Source of the DNA: Curtobacterium pusillum
GTDB lineage: Bacteria > Actinomycetota > Actinomycetes > Actinomycetales > Microbacteriaceae
Reading direction: 5' to 3'
Length of the DNA: 64,000 nt
NCBI GenBank assembly: GCA_002025645.1
Contig: CP018783.1
Span: 248,001-312,000 of the forward strand
Shown: positions 25,869-34,678 of the stretch, in pieces
Layout of the letters: each line of letters opens with the position of its first letter
Position numbering within the stretch: position 1 is the first letter of the stretch
Notes under the pieces: generated by a model
What the model was told of the DNA's origin: nothing
Databases searched by the model: none
What the model saw: only the letters and a program-made list of their open reading frames with translations
Translations under genes and position numbers: made by a program

Positions 25869-26684
25869 ATGGACCGGAACGACCGCAACGCGATGATCGT
25901 GGAGCACCTCCCGCTCGTGGGCTACATCGTCGCCGACGTCCGAGCGCGTGCCACCCACCTCGACCGTGACGACCTCGCCGCCGTCGGTTCGCTCGCACTC
26001 GTCGCCGCGGCCGAGGCGTTCGACCCCGACCTCGGCGTCCCGTTCGGTGCCTACGCCCGGACCCGGATCACCGGCGCGATCGCCGACGACATGCGCTCGG
26101 CCGACTGGGCGTCCCGCGGCACCCGGAAGCGCATCCGGGAGACCCTCGCCACGCAGGAGGCCCTGTCCGCGCGGCTCGGCCGGAGCGTCGGCGTGCAGGA
26201 GATCGCCGACGCCATGGGCGTGGACCGACAGACCGCTTCCGACGCGATGAGCGACGCCGCCCGCACCGTGACCCCGATCGACGAGACCGTGCACGACGTC
26301 CTGGCCGCCGACCTGCCGCTGCCGGGCGAGGACCTGCTCGAGGCGGAGAAGCGCCGCTACCTCCGCGCCGCCGTCGAGGCGCTGCCGGAGCGGATGCGCT
26401 ACGTGGTCGAGAACGTGTACTTCGGCGACCGCTCGGTGACCGAGGTCGCCGCCGAGCTCGGCATCACGCACTCCGCGGTGTCGCAGCAGCGCTCCGAGGC
26501 GATGCGCCTGCTCCGCGACGGACTCGCGGCCCACTACGGCGACGATGGCGTCGCCGTGGAGCCGGCGTCGCGGACGACCGCCGCACGCCGGAGCGCCTAC
26601 CTGGCACGGGTCGCCGCGAACGCCGCCGCCGGTGTCGCCCGCGCCGTGCACGACGCCACCACCCCGGTGGTCGCGGCGAGCTGA
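25869..26684 (+). CDS. fliA: Flagellar RNA polymerase sigma factor FliA/WhiG family
   Basis: A 271-residue sigma-70 factor of the FliA/WhiG group. Region 2 is HLPLVGYIVADVRARAT through DLAAVGSLALVAAAEAFDP and FGAYARTRITGAIADDMRSADW, typical of FliA. Region 3 is around SARLGRSVGVQEIADAMGVD. Region 4 (EALPERMRYVVENVYFGDRS, VAAELGITHSAVSQQRSEAMRLL) holds the helix-turn-helix for the -35 element. It should direct the late flagellar promoters, including those proposed before flgN and fliC. Start ATG 25869 has a good ribosome site; the frame upstream is open but not coding-like. An alanine-rich tail of about 40 residues is extra. Confidence 0.9.
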   Translation: MDRNDRNAMIVEHLPLVGYIVADVRARATHLDRDDLAAVGSLALVAAAEAFDPDLGVPFGAYARTRITGAIADDMRSADWASRGTRKRIRETLATQEALSARLGRSVGVQEIADAMGVDRQTASDAMSDAARTVTPIDETVHDVLAADLPLPGEDLLEAEKRRYLRAAVEALPERMRYVVENVYFGDRSVTEVAAELGITHSAVSQQRSEAMRLLRDGLAAHYGDDGVAVEPASRTTAARRSAYLARVAANAAAGVARAVHDATTPVVAAS

Positions 26685-26727
26685 GACCTCGACGAGTCGA
26701 TCTCCCCAGAAAACCTCGTCGATCCCC

Positions 26728-26754
26728 TAACGGCTCCGGCCAACCGGTCGAGAG
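26728..26754 (+). promoter_or_regulatory. Candidate FliA (sigma-28) promoter for flagellin
   Basis: TAAC (26728-26731), 15 bases, then GTCGAGAG (26747-26754). Five of eight -10 bases and three of four -35 bases match the FliA/WhiG form, and the spacing equals that of the flgN promoter candidate. The leader would be about 55 bases. Confidence 0.45.
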
Positions 26755-26815
26755 TCACCCATGTCAGCCCACGGACGGGCAGACGCAAGACCCAGATTTC
26801 ACGGAGGAAACCACC

Positions 26816-27655
26816 ATGGGTATGTCCATCAACACCAACCTCTCGGCACTCAACACGTACCGGAACCTCAACTCGACGCAGAACGACCTGTCGAAGTCCC
26901 TCGAGAAGCTCTCGTCGGGTCTCCGCATCAACCGTGCTGCCGACGACGCGGCCGGTCTGTCGATCTCCGAGGGGCTGAAGTCCCAGGTCGGTGGCCTCAC
27001 GGTCGCCGCCCGCAACGCGCAGGACGGCATCTCCGTCGTGCAGACCGCTGAAGGTGGCCTCACCGAGACCCACTCGATCCTCCAGCGCATGCGCGACCTC
27101 GCCGTGCAGGCCGGCAACGACTCGAACAACGCGGACTCCCGCACGGCGATCTCCACCGAGGTCACCGAGCTGTCCAAGGAGCTCACCCGCATCTCCCAGT
27201 CGACCAACTTCAACGGGATCAACCTGCTCGACGGCTCCGCCGGCACCGCAGGCGTCCTGAAGTTCCAGGTCGGCGCCAACGGCGACGCGGCGAGCCAGAT
27301 CGACGTCGACCTGTCGGGCGCGAACGTCAGCACCGTGGCGACCGCCGTCACCGGGCTCGACTTCACGACCGCCGACGGCGCACAGGCGGCGATCACCGCG
27401 ATCGACGCGCAGATCAAGAACGTGTCGACGGCTCGTTCGAACATCGGTGCAATCCAGAACCGCTTCGACCACGCCATCAACGTGACGAACGTGGCCAAGG
27501 AGAACCTCACCGCTGCGTCCTCGCGGATCACCGACGTCGACATGGCGGAGGAGATGGTCAAGTACACGCGCGACAACATCCTCAGCCAGGCCGGCACCTC
27601 GATGCTCGCCCAGGCGAACCAGAGCACGCAGGGTGTGCTCTCGCTCCTGCGCTAG
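26816..27655 (+). CDS. fliC: Flagellin
   Basis: This 279-residue flagellin is the filament subunit. The N-terminal D0/D1 region has MSINTNLSALNTYRNLNSTQ and LSSGLRINRAADDAAGLSIS. The C-terminal has ARSNIGAIQNRFDHAINV, SRITDVDMAEEMVKYTR and QAGTSMLAQANQSTQGVLSLLR. The variable outer domain is very short (about residues 140-200), giving a small flagellin of almost only D0/D1. Start ATG 26816 has GGAGG at seven bases. It is a single gene with its own promoter and terminator, as expected for the most abundant flagellar product. Confidence 0.96.
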   Translation: MGMSINTNLSALNTYRNLNSTQNDLSKSLEKLSSGLRINRAADDAAGLSISEGLKSQVGGLTVAARNAQDGISVVQTAEGGLTETHSILQRMRDLAVQAGNDSNNADSRTAISTEVTELSKELTRISQSTNFNGINLLDGSAGTAGVLKFQVGANGDAASQIDVDLSGANVSTVATAVTGLDFTTADGAQAAITAIDAQIKNVSTARSNIGAIQNRFDHAINVTNVAKENLTAASSRITDVDMAEEMVKYTRDNILSQAGTSMLAQANQSTQGVLSLLR

Positions 27656-27683
27656 CAGCCAGCAGTCCAGTAGCACCACCGCC

Positions 27684-27722
27684 GCCGCCGTCCGGGATCG
27701 TTCAGGTACCCCGGGCGGCGGC
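27684..27722 (+). terminator. Terminator after flagellin
   Basis: GCCGCCGTCCGGG (27684-27696) pairs with 27710-27722 with one mismatch across a 13-base loop, 28 bases after the fliC stop. Confidence 0.65.
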
Positions 27723-27766
27723 GTCACCCGCACCCGACCCCCACCTCCGACGGCAGGGAGCCATCG

Positions 27767-29164
27767 ATGTCGTCCGTGTCATCGGCGAGCAGTCTCGCGA
27801 TCGACGGTCTCGTCAGCGGTCTCAAGACCACCGACCTCATCAACTCGCTGATGAGCGTCGAGGGCGTCCCGCAGACGCTGCTCAAGAACAAGCTCACCAG
27901 CACGAACTCGTTCATCTCGTCACTGCAGACGATCAACGGGCTCGTGCAGACCCTCGCCACGAAGGCGAAGGACGCAGCCAAGGCCACCTCGCTCGACCTC
28001 TTCACGGCGACGAGCTCCTCGCCAGGCGTCACCGCGGTCACCGGCGCCAACGCCAGCGCCGGGTCGATCAGCTTCACCGTCGGCTCGACCGCGTCCGCGC
28101 AGGTCGGCGTCACCGCGGCGATGGCCACGTGGTCGTCCGCCGCGCAGCCGGTCACGATCGTCGGGGCGGACGGCACGAAGACCACCGTCACGCCGGCGTC
28201 CGGATCGCTCGACGACACCGTGTCCGCGATCAACAAATCCGGCGCGGGCGTCACCGCCACGCGGGTCTCGGCCGGGACCGACGCCGACGGCAACAAGCTC
28301 TACCGGCTCCAGCTGACCTCCGCCAAGACCGGGGCCGACGGTGCGTTCCAGCTCTACCGCGGGACGGCCGACGAGGTCACCGCCGGCACCGCGACGAACG
28401 TCCTGACCGAGGTCGGCGCGGCACTCGTCACCCAGGCGAAGGACGCCAGCGTCACGCTGTGGGCCGGCACCGCCGCCGCACAGACCGTGACGAGCACGAC
28501 GAACACCTTCACGGACCTGGTGCCGGGGCTGGGCGTCACGGTGTCGCAGCCGACGACCGACCCCGTGACCCTCACCGTCGCCCAGGACTCGACGAAGGCG
28601 CAGGCGGTGGCGTCCGGCCTGGTCGACGCGATGAACGCCGTCGCCGCCTACTACAAGTCGAACACCTCGGTCACGAGCACGACGAGTGCGACCGACGGGA
28701 CGACCACCACCACGGCCGGCGTGCTGATGGGGGACGCGACCACGCGCGACGTGGTGCAGCGGCTCTCGAGCACGATGTCCGCGCCGGTGAACGGCAAGTC
28801 CCCGTCGTCGATCGGCATCGAGATCACGAAGGACGGCGACTTCACGTTCGACGCCGACGCCTTCCAGAAGGCCCTGGCGACCGACCCGCAGGGCACGCAG
28901 GCGATGCTCTCCGGGGTCGCCGCCAACGTCGGGGCCGCCGCGACCGCCGCCTCCGACAAGTACGACGGTTCGATCACGACGTCGATCACCGGGCAGCAGG
29001 CCGTCGCGAAGGACCTCAACACCCAGATCGACAGCTGGACCGACCGGCTCACCGCCCGCCGCGCTGCGCTGCAGACGCAGTACGCGGCCCTCGAGACCAG
29101 CCTCAGCAAGCTCCAGTCCCAGTCCAGTTGGCTCGCGAGCCAGCTGGCGTCGACGTCGAGCTGA
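27767..29164 (+). CDS. fliD: Flagellar filament cap protein FliD
   Basis: A 465-residue FliD (HAP2), which caps the growing filament and helps flagellin fold into place. N-terminal SLAIDGLVSGLKTTDLINSLM and VEGVPQTLLKNKL are typical, and the C-terminal coiled coil is DLNTQIDSWTDRLTARRAAL with YAALETSLSKLQSQSSWLAS. The middle is threonine- and alanine-rich. It is first of a likely fliD-fliS-fliT unit: the next ATG is 11 bases after its stop. Confidence 0.94.
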   Translation: MSSVSSASSLAIDGLVSGLKTTDLINSLMSVEGVPQTLLKNKLTSTNSFISSLQTINGLVQTLATKAKDAAKATSLDLFTATSSSPGVTAVTGANASAGSISFTVGSTASAQVGVTAAMATWSSAAQPVTIVGADGTKTTVTPASGSLDDTVSAINKSGAGVTATRVSAGTDADGNKLYRLQLTSAKTGADGAFQLYRGTADEVTAGTATNVLTEVGAALVTQAKDASVTLWAGTAAAQTVTSTTNTFTDLVPGLGVTVSQPTTDPVTLTVAQDSTKAQAVASGLVDAMNAVAAYYKSNTSVTSTTSATDGTTTTTAGVLMGDATTRDVVQRLSSTMSAPVNGKSPSSIGIEITKDGDFTFDADAFQKALATDPQGTQAMLSGVAANVGAAATAASDKYDGSITTSITGQQAVAKDLNTQIDSWTDRLTARRAALQTQYAALETSLSKLQSQSSWLASQLASTSS

Positions 29165-29175
29165 CGGGAAGCACC

Positions 29176-29652
29176 ATGAACGCCTTCGACCTGCAGTCCG
29201 CCGCCTTCCGGCAGGCCGCGCAGCCCCGCACCGTCACCGACCAGCGGCGTGCGCAGTACACGAACGAAGCGGTGCTCTCCGCGACGCCGGCGCAGCTCGT
29301 GACGATGCTGTACGACCGGCTGCTGCTCGACCTGCACCGTGCCGAGGCGGCCCAGACGACCGCCGACTGGGAGGCCGCCCGCGAGCAGCTCCTGCACGCC
29401 CAGGCCATCGTCGGGGAGCTCTCGTCGACGCTGAGGATCGACGCGTGGGACGGCGGCGAGGGACTGCTCGCGATCTACAACTACGCGTCCACCTCGCTCA
29501 TCACCGCGAACGTGCACCGCGACGTCCAGGCCACCCGCGACTGCATCCGCATCCTCGAGCCGCTGCGGCAGTCGTGGCACGAGGCCGCCGCTTCGCTGCC
29601 CGCTGCCTCGGCCGGCCAGCACCCCACGGGCGGAGCGCTCGGTGTCGCGTGA
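29176..29652 (+). CDS. fliS: Flagellin export chaperone FliS
   Basis: A 158-residue FliS, the cytosolic chaperone that holds the C-terminal end of flagellin. The typical FliS core is YTNEAVLSATPAQLVTMLYDRLLLDL, followed by helices LLHAQAIVGELSSTLRID and YNYASTSLITANVHRDVQA. I chose ATG 29176, just after the fliD stop, with a GGGAAG ribosome site. The N-terminal extension of about 30 residues before YTNEAV is longer than in enterobacteria. Its end overlaps the next gene by 11 bases. Confidence 0.92.
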   Translation: MNAFDLQSAAFRQAAQPRTVTDQRRAQYTNEAVLSATPAQLVTMLYDRLLLDLHRAEAAQTTADWEAAREQLLHAQAIVGELSSTLRIDAWDGGEGLLAIYNYASTSLITANVHRDVQATRDCIRILEPLRQSWHEAAASLPAASAGQHPTGGALGVA

Positions 29653-29911
29653 CGCGTGGGAGGCAGCACTCGCCGACCTGGAACAGGACCTGACCGGCGA
29701 CACCGGCACCGTGTGGTCAGAGCCGGCCGGGCTGGGACCGGTGCCGCGCGACCTGGTGGGGCGTGCCTCCAGGCTGCTCGCCGCGCAGCGGGACCGCATC
29801 GCGGTCCTGGAGGCCGAGCGCCGCTCGACCGCCGGACACCTCGGCGCGCTGCGGTCGGTGGCGGAGACGCGGGAGCCCCGCGGCTCGGTCTACCTCGACG
29901 CGTCCGCCTGA
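29642..29911 (+). CDS. Small protein at the FliT position
   Basis: An 89-residue protein starting at GTG 29642 inside the end of fliS. It is highly charged and helical (WEAALADLEQDLTGDTG, RIAVLEAERRSTAGHLGALR). FliT, a chaperone of FliD, stands at this place in many clusters and has similar size and helical content, but no diagnostic FliT sequence is visible, so the role is from position. GCGTGCCTCCAGGC at 29761 is a one-base variant of the repeated 14-mer. Confidence 0.6.
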   Translation: MSRDAWEAALADLEQDLTGDTGTVWSEPAGLGPVPRDLVGRASRLLAAQRDRIAVLEAERRSTAGHLGALRSVAETREPRGSVYLDASA

Positions 29912-29937
29912 CGCGCCGGTCGGTGCGGCTGCGGACT

Positions 29938-29983
29938 CGGAACGACAGAGTCGACGTCGTACGACATCGACGTTGTCGCACTG
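29938..29983. repeat. Family 2 palindrome, degenerate copy
   Basis: Two 23-base arms with six mismatches around the GTAC centre. Shares the outer GGACTCGGAACGAC and core GACGTCGTACGACATC with the copy at 11316. Lies after the FliT-position gene, before flgB; could act as a terminator. Confidence 0.55.
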
Positions 29984-30163
29984 AGCAGGCCCCAGCCCGC
30001 CCCGCCCCGTCCCGCCCCCCGTTCGGGGCGAGCCCTAACGCGCCCCACGGCCCGGCCGACAGCGCCACCTGAGCACGGATCGCTCACCAGTTCGGCCACG
30101 GATCGGCCACCGCCATCAGGCGACGTCAACAGGGGACGTCGTCAGCGAGGGGACGGTCCACCA

Positions 30164-30508
30164 GTGTTCGATTCCGTGACGAGCGTCGCACTGCAGAGTG
30201 CGCTCGACGGCCTGTCGATGCGGCAGAAGGTCATCGCGAACAACATCGCGAACATCAACACGCCGAACTACCACGCCGAGAAGGTCCAGTTCGAGGACGC
30301 CCTGGCGAAGTCGATCGTCGACGGCAGCGGCAGCACCACGCCGACCGTCGCACGGAGCCTCGAGCCGACGAACACGAACGGGAACAACGTCAACCTCGAC
30401 GAGGAGACCCTCTCGAACGTCGACACCGTGCTCCGGTACCAGTTCGCGACCCAGGCGATGAACTCCGAGCTCACCAGCGTCCGTGCGGCGATGCGGACCA
30501 CCTCGTGA
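30164..30508 (+). CDS. flgB: Flagellar basal-body rod protein FlgB
   Basis: A 114-residue FlgB, proximal rod subunit. The start VALQSALDGLSMRQKVIANNIA and NINTPNYHAEKVQFEDAL carry the rod-family ANNIANxxTP motif, and the end VLRYQFATQAMNSELTSVRAAM is typical. Start GTG 30164. First gene of the long flgB-to-flgE unit; the 252 bases upstream hold a family 2 palindrome and presumably the promoter. Its stop overlaps the flgC start by four bases. Confidence 0.93.
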   Translation: MFDSVTSVALQSALDGLSMRQKVIANNIANINTPNYHAEKVQFEDALAKSIVDGSGSTTPTVARSLEPTNTNGNNVNLDEETLSNVDTVLRYQFATQAMNSELTSVRAAMRTTS

Positions 30509-30900
30509 CCACCTTCGACGCGATCGGCATCGCGAGCACCGGCATGACCGTGCACCGCAAGTGGCTCGACGCGGTGTCGGACAACATCGCCAACGCCAAC
30601 ACGGTGAAGTCGATGGACGACACCGCCTTCCAGGCCCGGTACGTCGAGGTCCAGGAGGGCAACGGCGTCTCCGGCGCCTACGTCAAGGGCGCCGCGTTCG
30701 GCAGCGCCGCCGGCCGCGTGACCTACGACCCGGACAACCCGCTCGCGAACGACGAGGGCTACGTCCGCATGCCGGACATCGACCTCGGCACGCAGATGGC
30801 GGACCTCATCATGGCCCAGCGCGGCTACCAGGCGAACGCCGCCGTGGTCGACCGTGCGAAGACCGCCTACGAGGCGGCACTGCAGATCGGGAAGAACTGA
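30505..30900 (+). CDS. flgC: Flagellar basal-body rod protein FlgC
   Basis: A 131-residue FlgC, proximal rod subunit. N-terminal FDAIGIASTGMTVHRKWLDAVSDNIANANTV (positions 3-33) and C-terminal GYVRMPDIDLGTQMADLIMAQRGYQANAAVVD (near 87-117) are characteristic. Exported by the flagellar type III apparatus, whose gate genes are not in this window. The start overlaps flgB as GTGA, and the stop shares one base with the fliE start. Confidence 0.94.
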   Translation: MTTFDAIGIASTGMTVHRKWLDAVSDNIANANTVKSMDDTAFQARYVEVQEGNGVSGAYVKGAAFGSAAGRVTYDPDNPLANDEGYVRMPDIDLGTQMADLIMAQRGYQANAAVVDRAKTAYEAALQIGKN

Positions 30901-31235
30901 TGCCCATCGACGCCGTCAACGGTGTGACCACCAACGCGATGACGAACGCACTGACCAGCGTGTCCGGCACCTCCAGCGACGTCGCCGGCACCGCCGGGGC
31001 GACCAGCACCGACGGCAGCGGGTTCGCCGCCAGCCTCGGCAACGCCGTCGACGGCCTGCAGCAGCTGCAGAGCGACTCGAAGACCCTGGCGCTCAAGGCC
31101 GTCACGGGCAACCTCGACGACATCCACGACGCCACGATCGCCGCCACCCGTGCGCAGGTCACCCTCGAGCTCGTCTCCGCCGTCCGCAACAAGGGCGTCG
31201 ACGCGTTCAACGAGATCATGAGGATGCAGGCCTGA
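30900..31235 (+). CDS. fliE: Flagellar hook-basal body protein FliE
   Basis: A 111-residue FliE, which joins the MS ring to the rod. The C-terminal half is diagnostic: SGFAASLGNAVDGLQQLQSDS, LDDIHDATIAATRAQVTLEL and VRNKGVDAFNEIMRMQA. Start ATG 30900 is coupled to flgC as TGATG, and its stop is coupled to fliF in the same way. The first 45 residues are a low-complexity S/T/A stretch, longer than usual. Confidence 0.93.
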   Translation: MPIDAVNGVTTNAMTNALTSVSGTSSDVAGTAGATSTDGSGFAASLGNAVDGLQQLQSDSKTLALKAVTGNLDDIHDATIAATRAQVTLELVSAVRNKGVDAFNEIMRMQA

Positions 31236-32905
31236 TGCCGGTCGCCGTCAAGAACGTCTTCGGACGTCTCGCCGCCTACGTCAAGGGGTTCAGCGCCGCC
31301 CAGCGGACCATCGCGATCCTCGTCATCGCCGCGCTCCTGCTCGGCGGCATCGCGCTCGCGAGCTGGCTCGGCAAGGCGTCCTACGCGCCGCTCTTCACCG
31401 GCCTCGCGGCAGCCGACGCCAGCTCCATCACCGACCAGCTGCAGACCGACGGTGTGCCGTACCAGCTGACCGACGGCGGCGCGACGATCCTCGTGCCGCA
31501 GGCGCAGGTGTACTCGGAGCGGCTCAAGGCCGCGTCGAACGGGCTGCCGTCGTCGAACGAGGGCGGCTACTCCCTGCTCGACAAGATGGGCGTGACGAGC
31601 TCCGAGTTCCAGCAGGACGTCACCTACAAGCGGGCGATGGAGGGCGAGCTCGCCAAGACCATCGGCGCGATGGACGGCGTGCAGACCGCCACCGTGCAGC
31701 TCGCCATCCCGGAGAAGACCGTGTTCGTCTCCGAGGAGAAGGACCCGACCGCGTCGGTGTTCATCGCCACGAAGAACGGCGCCGAGCTGAGCACCGACCA
31801 GGTCCAGGCGATCGTGCACCTGACGAGCGCCGCGGTCGAGGGCATGCAGCCGACCGACGTCTCCGTCGTCGACTCCAAGGGCCAGACGCTCTCCGCCGTG
31901 GGCACCGGCGCGACCGCCAGTGGCGCGGACCAGGCGGCGGACTACGACGCGTCGACGAGCAAGAAGGTGCAGGACCTGCTCGACACCACGCTCGGCGTCG
32001 GCAACGCCAGCGTCGTGGTCTCCGCCACCATGAACCAGAACTCCGGCACCCGCACCTCGGAGTCGTACACGACGCCGACGACCGGCCCGGTGGCACTGAA
32101 CGAGTCGTCGACCACCGAGCAGTACGGCTCCGGATCCGGCGCGGCCGGCAGCGGCGCCACCGGCGTGCTCGGCCCGGACAACATCGCCGTGCCGAACGGC
32201 ACCGCCAGCAGCGGGACCGGCGACGACGGGTACACCAACGAGTCCGCGACGAAGAACAACGCCGTCGACCACACCACGGAGACGACCCAGCTGCCCGCCG
32301 GCGGGCTCTCCCGTCAGACGATCTCGGTCGCGCTGAACTCGAAGGCCACCGCGGTGCAGAACGCGAACCTGCAGAGCATCAACGACCTCGTGTCCGCCGC
32401 TGCCGGTGTCGACCAGACCCGCGGCGACCAGGTCCGCGTGGCGATGATGGACTTCGACACGAGCACGGCGGACCGTGCCGCGAAGGCCCTGAAGGAGCAG
32501 CAGCAGGCCGACCAGCAGGAAGCGCTGTGGTCGTCGATCCGCACCGCCGGGATCGTCGTCGGCGCGCTGCTCGCCGTGATCGCCCTCTTCGTGTTCCTCG
32601 CCCGCCGCAGCCGGAAGCAGGAGCGCGAGGCGGTCGACCTCGGCGAGCTCGACGCCTTCGCCGGTGACACGTTCCAGCTGCCCCTCGCCGTCGACGGCGC
32701 CGACCGGAGCAGGCTGCAGGCCGGGGACTCCCCGACCGTGGCGCTGCCGACGATGCCGCACGACGACGCGCCGACCGAGATCCTCACCACCGAGGAGATC
32801 ACCGCCGAGCGCCGCCGCCAGGACATCTCCGCCTTGGCCGAGCGTGACCCGAAGCGCACGGCCGAGCTCCTCCGCGGGCTCCTCGACGACCGGGCACCGG
32901 TGTGA
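31235..32905 (+). CDS. fliF: Flagellar MS-ring protein FliF
   Basis: A 556-residue FliF forming the MS ring in the membrane. Two transmembrane helices bracket the protein: IAILVIAALLLGGIALASWL near residue 27, and AGIVVGALLAVIALFVFLA near 440. Between them lie the ring-building domains (YAPLFTGLAAADASSITDQL, PEKTVFVSEEKDPTASVFI, VQAIVHLTSAAVEGMQPTDV). The C-terminal tail (ERDPKRTAELLRGLLDD) binds FliG. Start ATG 31235 is coupled to fliE, and its last bases overlap fliG. Confidence 0.95.
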   Translation: MPVAVKNVFGRLAAYVKGFSAAQRTIAILVIAALLLGGIALASWLGKASYAPLFTGLAAADASSITDQLQTDGVPYQLTDGGATILVPQAQVYSERLKAASNGLPSSNEGGYSLLDKMGVTSSEFQQDVTYKRAMEGELAKTIGAMDGVQTATVQLAIPEKTVFVSEEKDPTASVFIATKNGAELSTDQVQAIVHLTSAAVEGMQPTDVSVVDSKGQTLSAVGTGATASGADQAADYDASTSKKVQDLLDTTLGVGNASVVVSATMNQNSGTRTSESYTTPTTGPVALNESSTTEQYGSGSGAAGSGATGVLGPDNIAVPNGTASSGTGDDGYTNESATKNNAVDHTTETTQLPAGGLSRQTISVALNSKATAVQNANLQSINDLVSAAAGVDQTRGDQVRVAMMDFDTSTADRAAKALKEQQQADQQEALWSSIRTAGIVVGALLAVIALFVFLARRSRKQEREAVDLGELDAFAGDTFQLPLAVDGADRSRLQAGDSPTVALPTMPHDDAPTEILTTEEITAERRRQDISALAERDPKRTAELLRGLLDDRAPV

Positions 32906-33957
32906 GCGCCCTGGTGCCGAGCGCCGGGGGCACGGGCAGCGGCGCGAACGACCGGCCGTTGACCGGCGCCCAGAAGGTCGCGCTCATCCTCATGCAGATG
33001 GAGACCGAGCGCGCCGCCGAGGTGATGAAGCAGTTCACCGAGATCGAGGCCGAGGAGATCTCCGCCGAGATCGTCCGGATGCGCCGCGTCGAGGACACCG
33101 TCGTCGACCGGACCCTCACCGAGTTCCACCGGATGACCATAAGCGGCCGCATGCAGAAGCGCGGCGGCAAGGAAACCGCGCTCGGGCTGCTCGAGGCGTC
33201 GTTCGGCGCCGAGCGGGCCGCGGGCGTGATGGACCGGCTGGCCTCGAACCTCGCGGGGCAGTCGTTCGACTTCCTCGACGACGCCGAGCCCGGGCAGGTC
33301 ATCACGCTGCTCGAGGGGGAACTCCCGCAGACCATCGCCCTCGTGCTCGCGCACCTCAAGCCGGCACAGGCCAGCGCCGTGCTCGCCGGGGTCGACGAGC
33401 GCGTCCGCACCGACGTCGCGCAGGCGTTCGCCACGATGGGCTCCGCCACCCCGGAGGCCGTCGGGATCGTCGCCGGGGTCCTCCGGCAGCGTGCCGGCGC
33501 CGTGGTGTCCCCGCGCGAGAGCCTCGAGGTCGTCGGCGGCATCCAGCCCCTCGTCGAGATCATCAACCGCTCGGACGTCGCCACCGAGAAGGCCGTGCTC
33601 GACGGGCTCGAGGCGCGCGACCCCGAGCTGGCCGAGGACATCCGCTCCCGGATGCTCACCTTCGAGGACATCGTCAAGCTCGAGTCCCGCGACATCCAGC
33701 AGGTCCTGCGCGGCATCGACTCGAAGCTCCTCGCGACCGCGATGAAGGGTGCGGCCGCTCCCGTCGTCGAGACCATCCGCGCCAACGTGTCCGAGCGCAA
33801 CCGCGAACTCCTCGACGACGAGCTGCAGGCGATGGGTCCGGTCCGGGTGTCGCAGGTCGAGGAGGCCCGCGCCGAGGTGGTCCGCTCCGTGCGCGAACTC
33901 GAGGCGCAGGGTGTCATCACCGTCCACCGCGCCGAGGAGGACGAGCTCGTTGACTGA
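32902..33957 (+). CDS. fliG: Flagellar motor switch protein FliG
   Basis: A 351-residue FliG. It binds FliF with its N-terminal domain (LTGAQKVALILMQMETERAA), has the middle ARM-like domains (EGELPQTIALVLAHLKPAQA) and the C-terminal torque domain with charged residues facing the stator (IRSRMLTFEDIVKLESRDIQ, SERNRELLDDELQAMGPVR). Start GTG 32902 overlaps fliF as GTGA. Its switch partners FliM and FliN are not encoded in this window. Confidence 0.95.
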   Translation: MSALVPSAGGTGSGANDRPLTGAQKVALILMQMETERAAEVMKQFTEIEAEEISAEIVRMRRVEDTVVDRTLTEFHRMTISGRMQKRGGKETALGLLEASFGAERAAGVMDRLASNLAGQSFDFLDDAEPGQVITLLEGELPQTIALVLAHLKPAQASAVLAGVDERVRTDVAQAFATMGSATPEAVGIVAGVLRQRAGAVVSPRESLEVVGGIQPLVEIINRSDVATEKAVLDGLEARDPELAEDIRSRMLTFEDIVKLESRDIQQVLRGIDSKLLATAMKGAAAPVVETIRANVSERNRELLDDELQAMGPVRVSQVEEARAEVVRSVRELEAQGVITVHRAEEDELVD

Positions 33958-34678
33958 CACCGCCGCCACCGTCCAGCGCGTCGCGTTCCCCGTCATCGGG
34001 GACGCGGCCGGACGCGACCGTGCCGCCAGCGCCGACGTCCGAGGACACGCCGCCGGGTACGCCGCCGGTCTGCGCGCGGCGCAGGCCGAGACGGACGCGC
34101 TCCGGGCGCGGCTCGAGGCCGAGCACGCGGCGCGCCTCGCGTCGATGCACGCCGACACGGCGCGCCGCATCGCCGTCCTCGACGCCGCGACGAACGCGAT
34201 GCTGTCGCAGGTGACGCCGGTCCTGGACGCCGCGGAGCAGTCCGTCGCGGCCGCCGCCGTCGACCTGGCCGAGGCCGTCGTCGGGTACGCGATCCGTGCC
34301 TCCAGGCAGTCCGACGCGGCGTCCGCCGGACCAGCAGATGCGCACAGCCTGGGCCCCCTCGCGCCGGTTCCGGACCGTTGCGGAGCCTGCGGAGCAACGG
34401 GTCGGCCGAGCGCGTGGGGAGAGGCGCGGGGTGCGTCCGGTGCCGAGGCGACCGTCATGCGGGCACTCGCCTCCCTCGACCGCACGGTCGCCGTGGCGAT
34501 CCGGCTGAGCGTCGACGACGCGGCCCGCGTGGCCGACCTGGACCTGCCGGTCCCGGTCGTCGCGGACCCGACGCTGTTCGACGGCGACGCCGTCGTCGAC
34601 CTGCCGGACGGGCTGCTCGACGCCCGCATCACCACCGCGCTCGACCGCGCCCGCACCGCGCTGGGGGTCGCATCGTGA
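33950..34678 (+). CDS. fliH: Flagellar assembly protein FliH
   Basis: A 242-residue FliH-like protein, regulator of the export ATPase FliI. N-terminal alanine- and arginine-rich helices (AAGYAAGLRAAQAETDALRARLEAE, residues about 28-52) with GxxxG/A spacings are typical; the C-terminal domain is VAIRLSVDDAARVADLDLP. Start TTG 33950 lies eight bases inside the fliG end after GAGGAGG. Between the halves, about residues 118-160, sits an unusual linker with CGAC and many G/P/S, beginning at an exact copy of the repeated 14-mer (34294-34307). The stop overlaps fliI. Confidence 0.85.
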   Translation: MTDTAATVQRVAFPVIGDAAGRDRAASADVRGHAAGYAAGLRAAQAETDALRARLEAEHAARLASMHADTARRIAVLDAATNAMLSQVTPVLDAAEQSVAAAAVDLAEAVVGYAIRASRQSDAASAGPADAHSLGPLAPVPDRCGACGATGRPSAWGEARGASGAEATVMRALASLDRTVAVAIRLSVDDAARVADLDLPVPVVADPTLFDGDAVVDLPDGLLDARITTALDRARTALGVAS

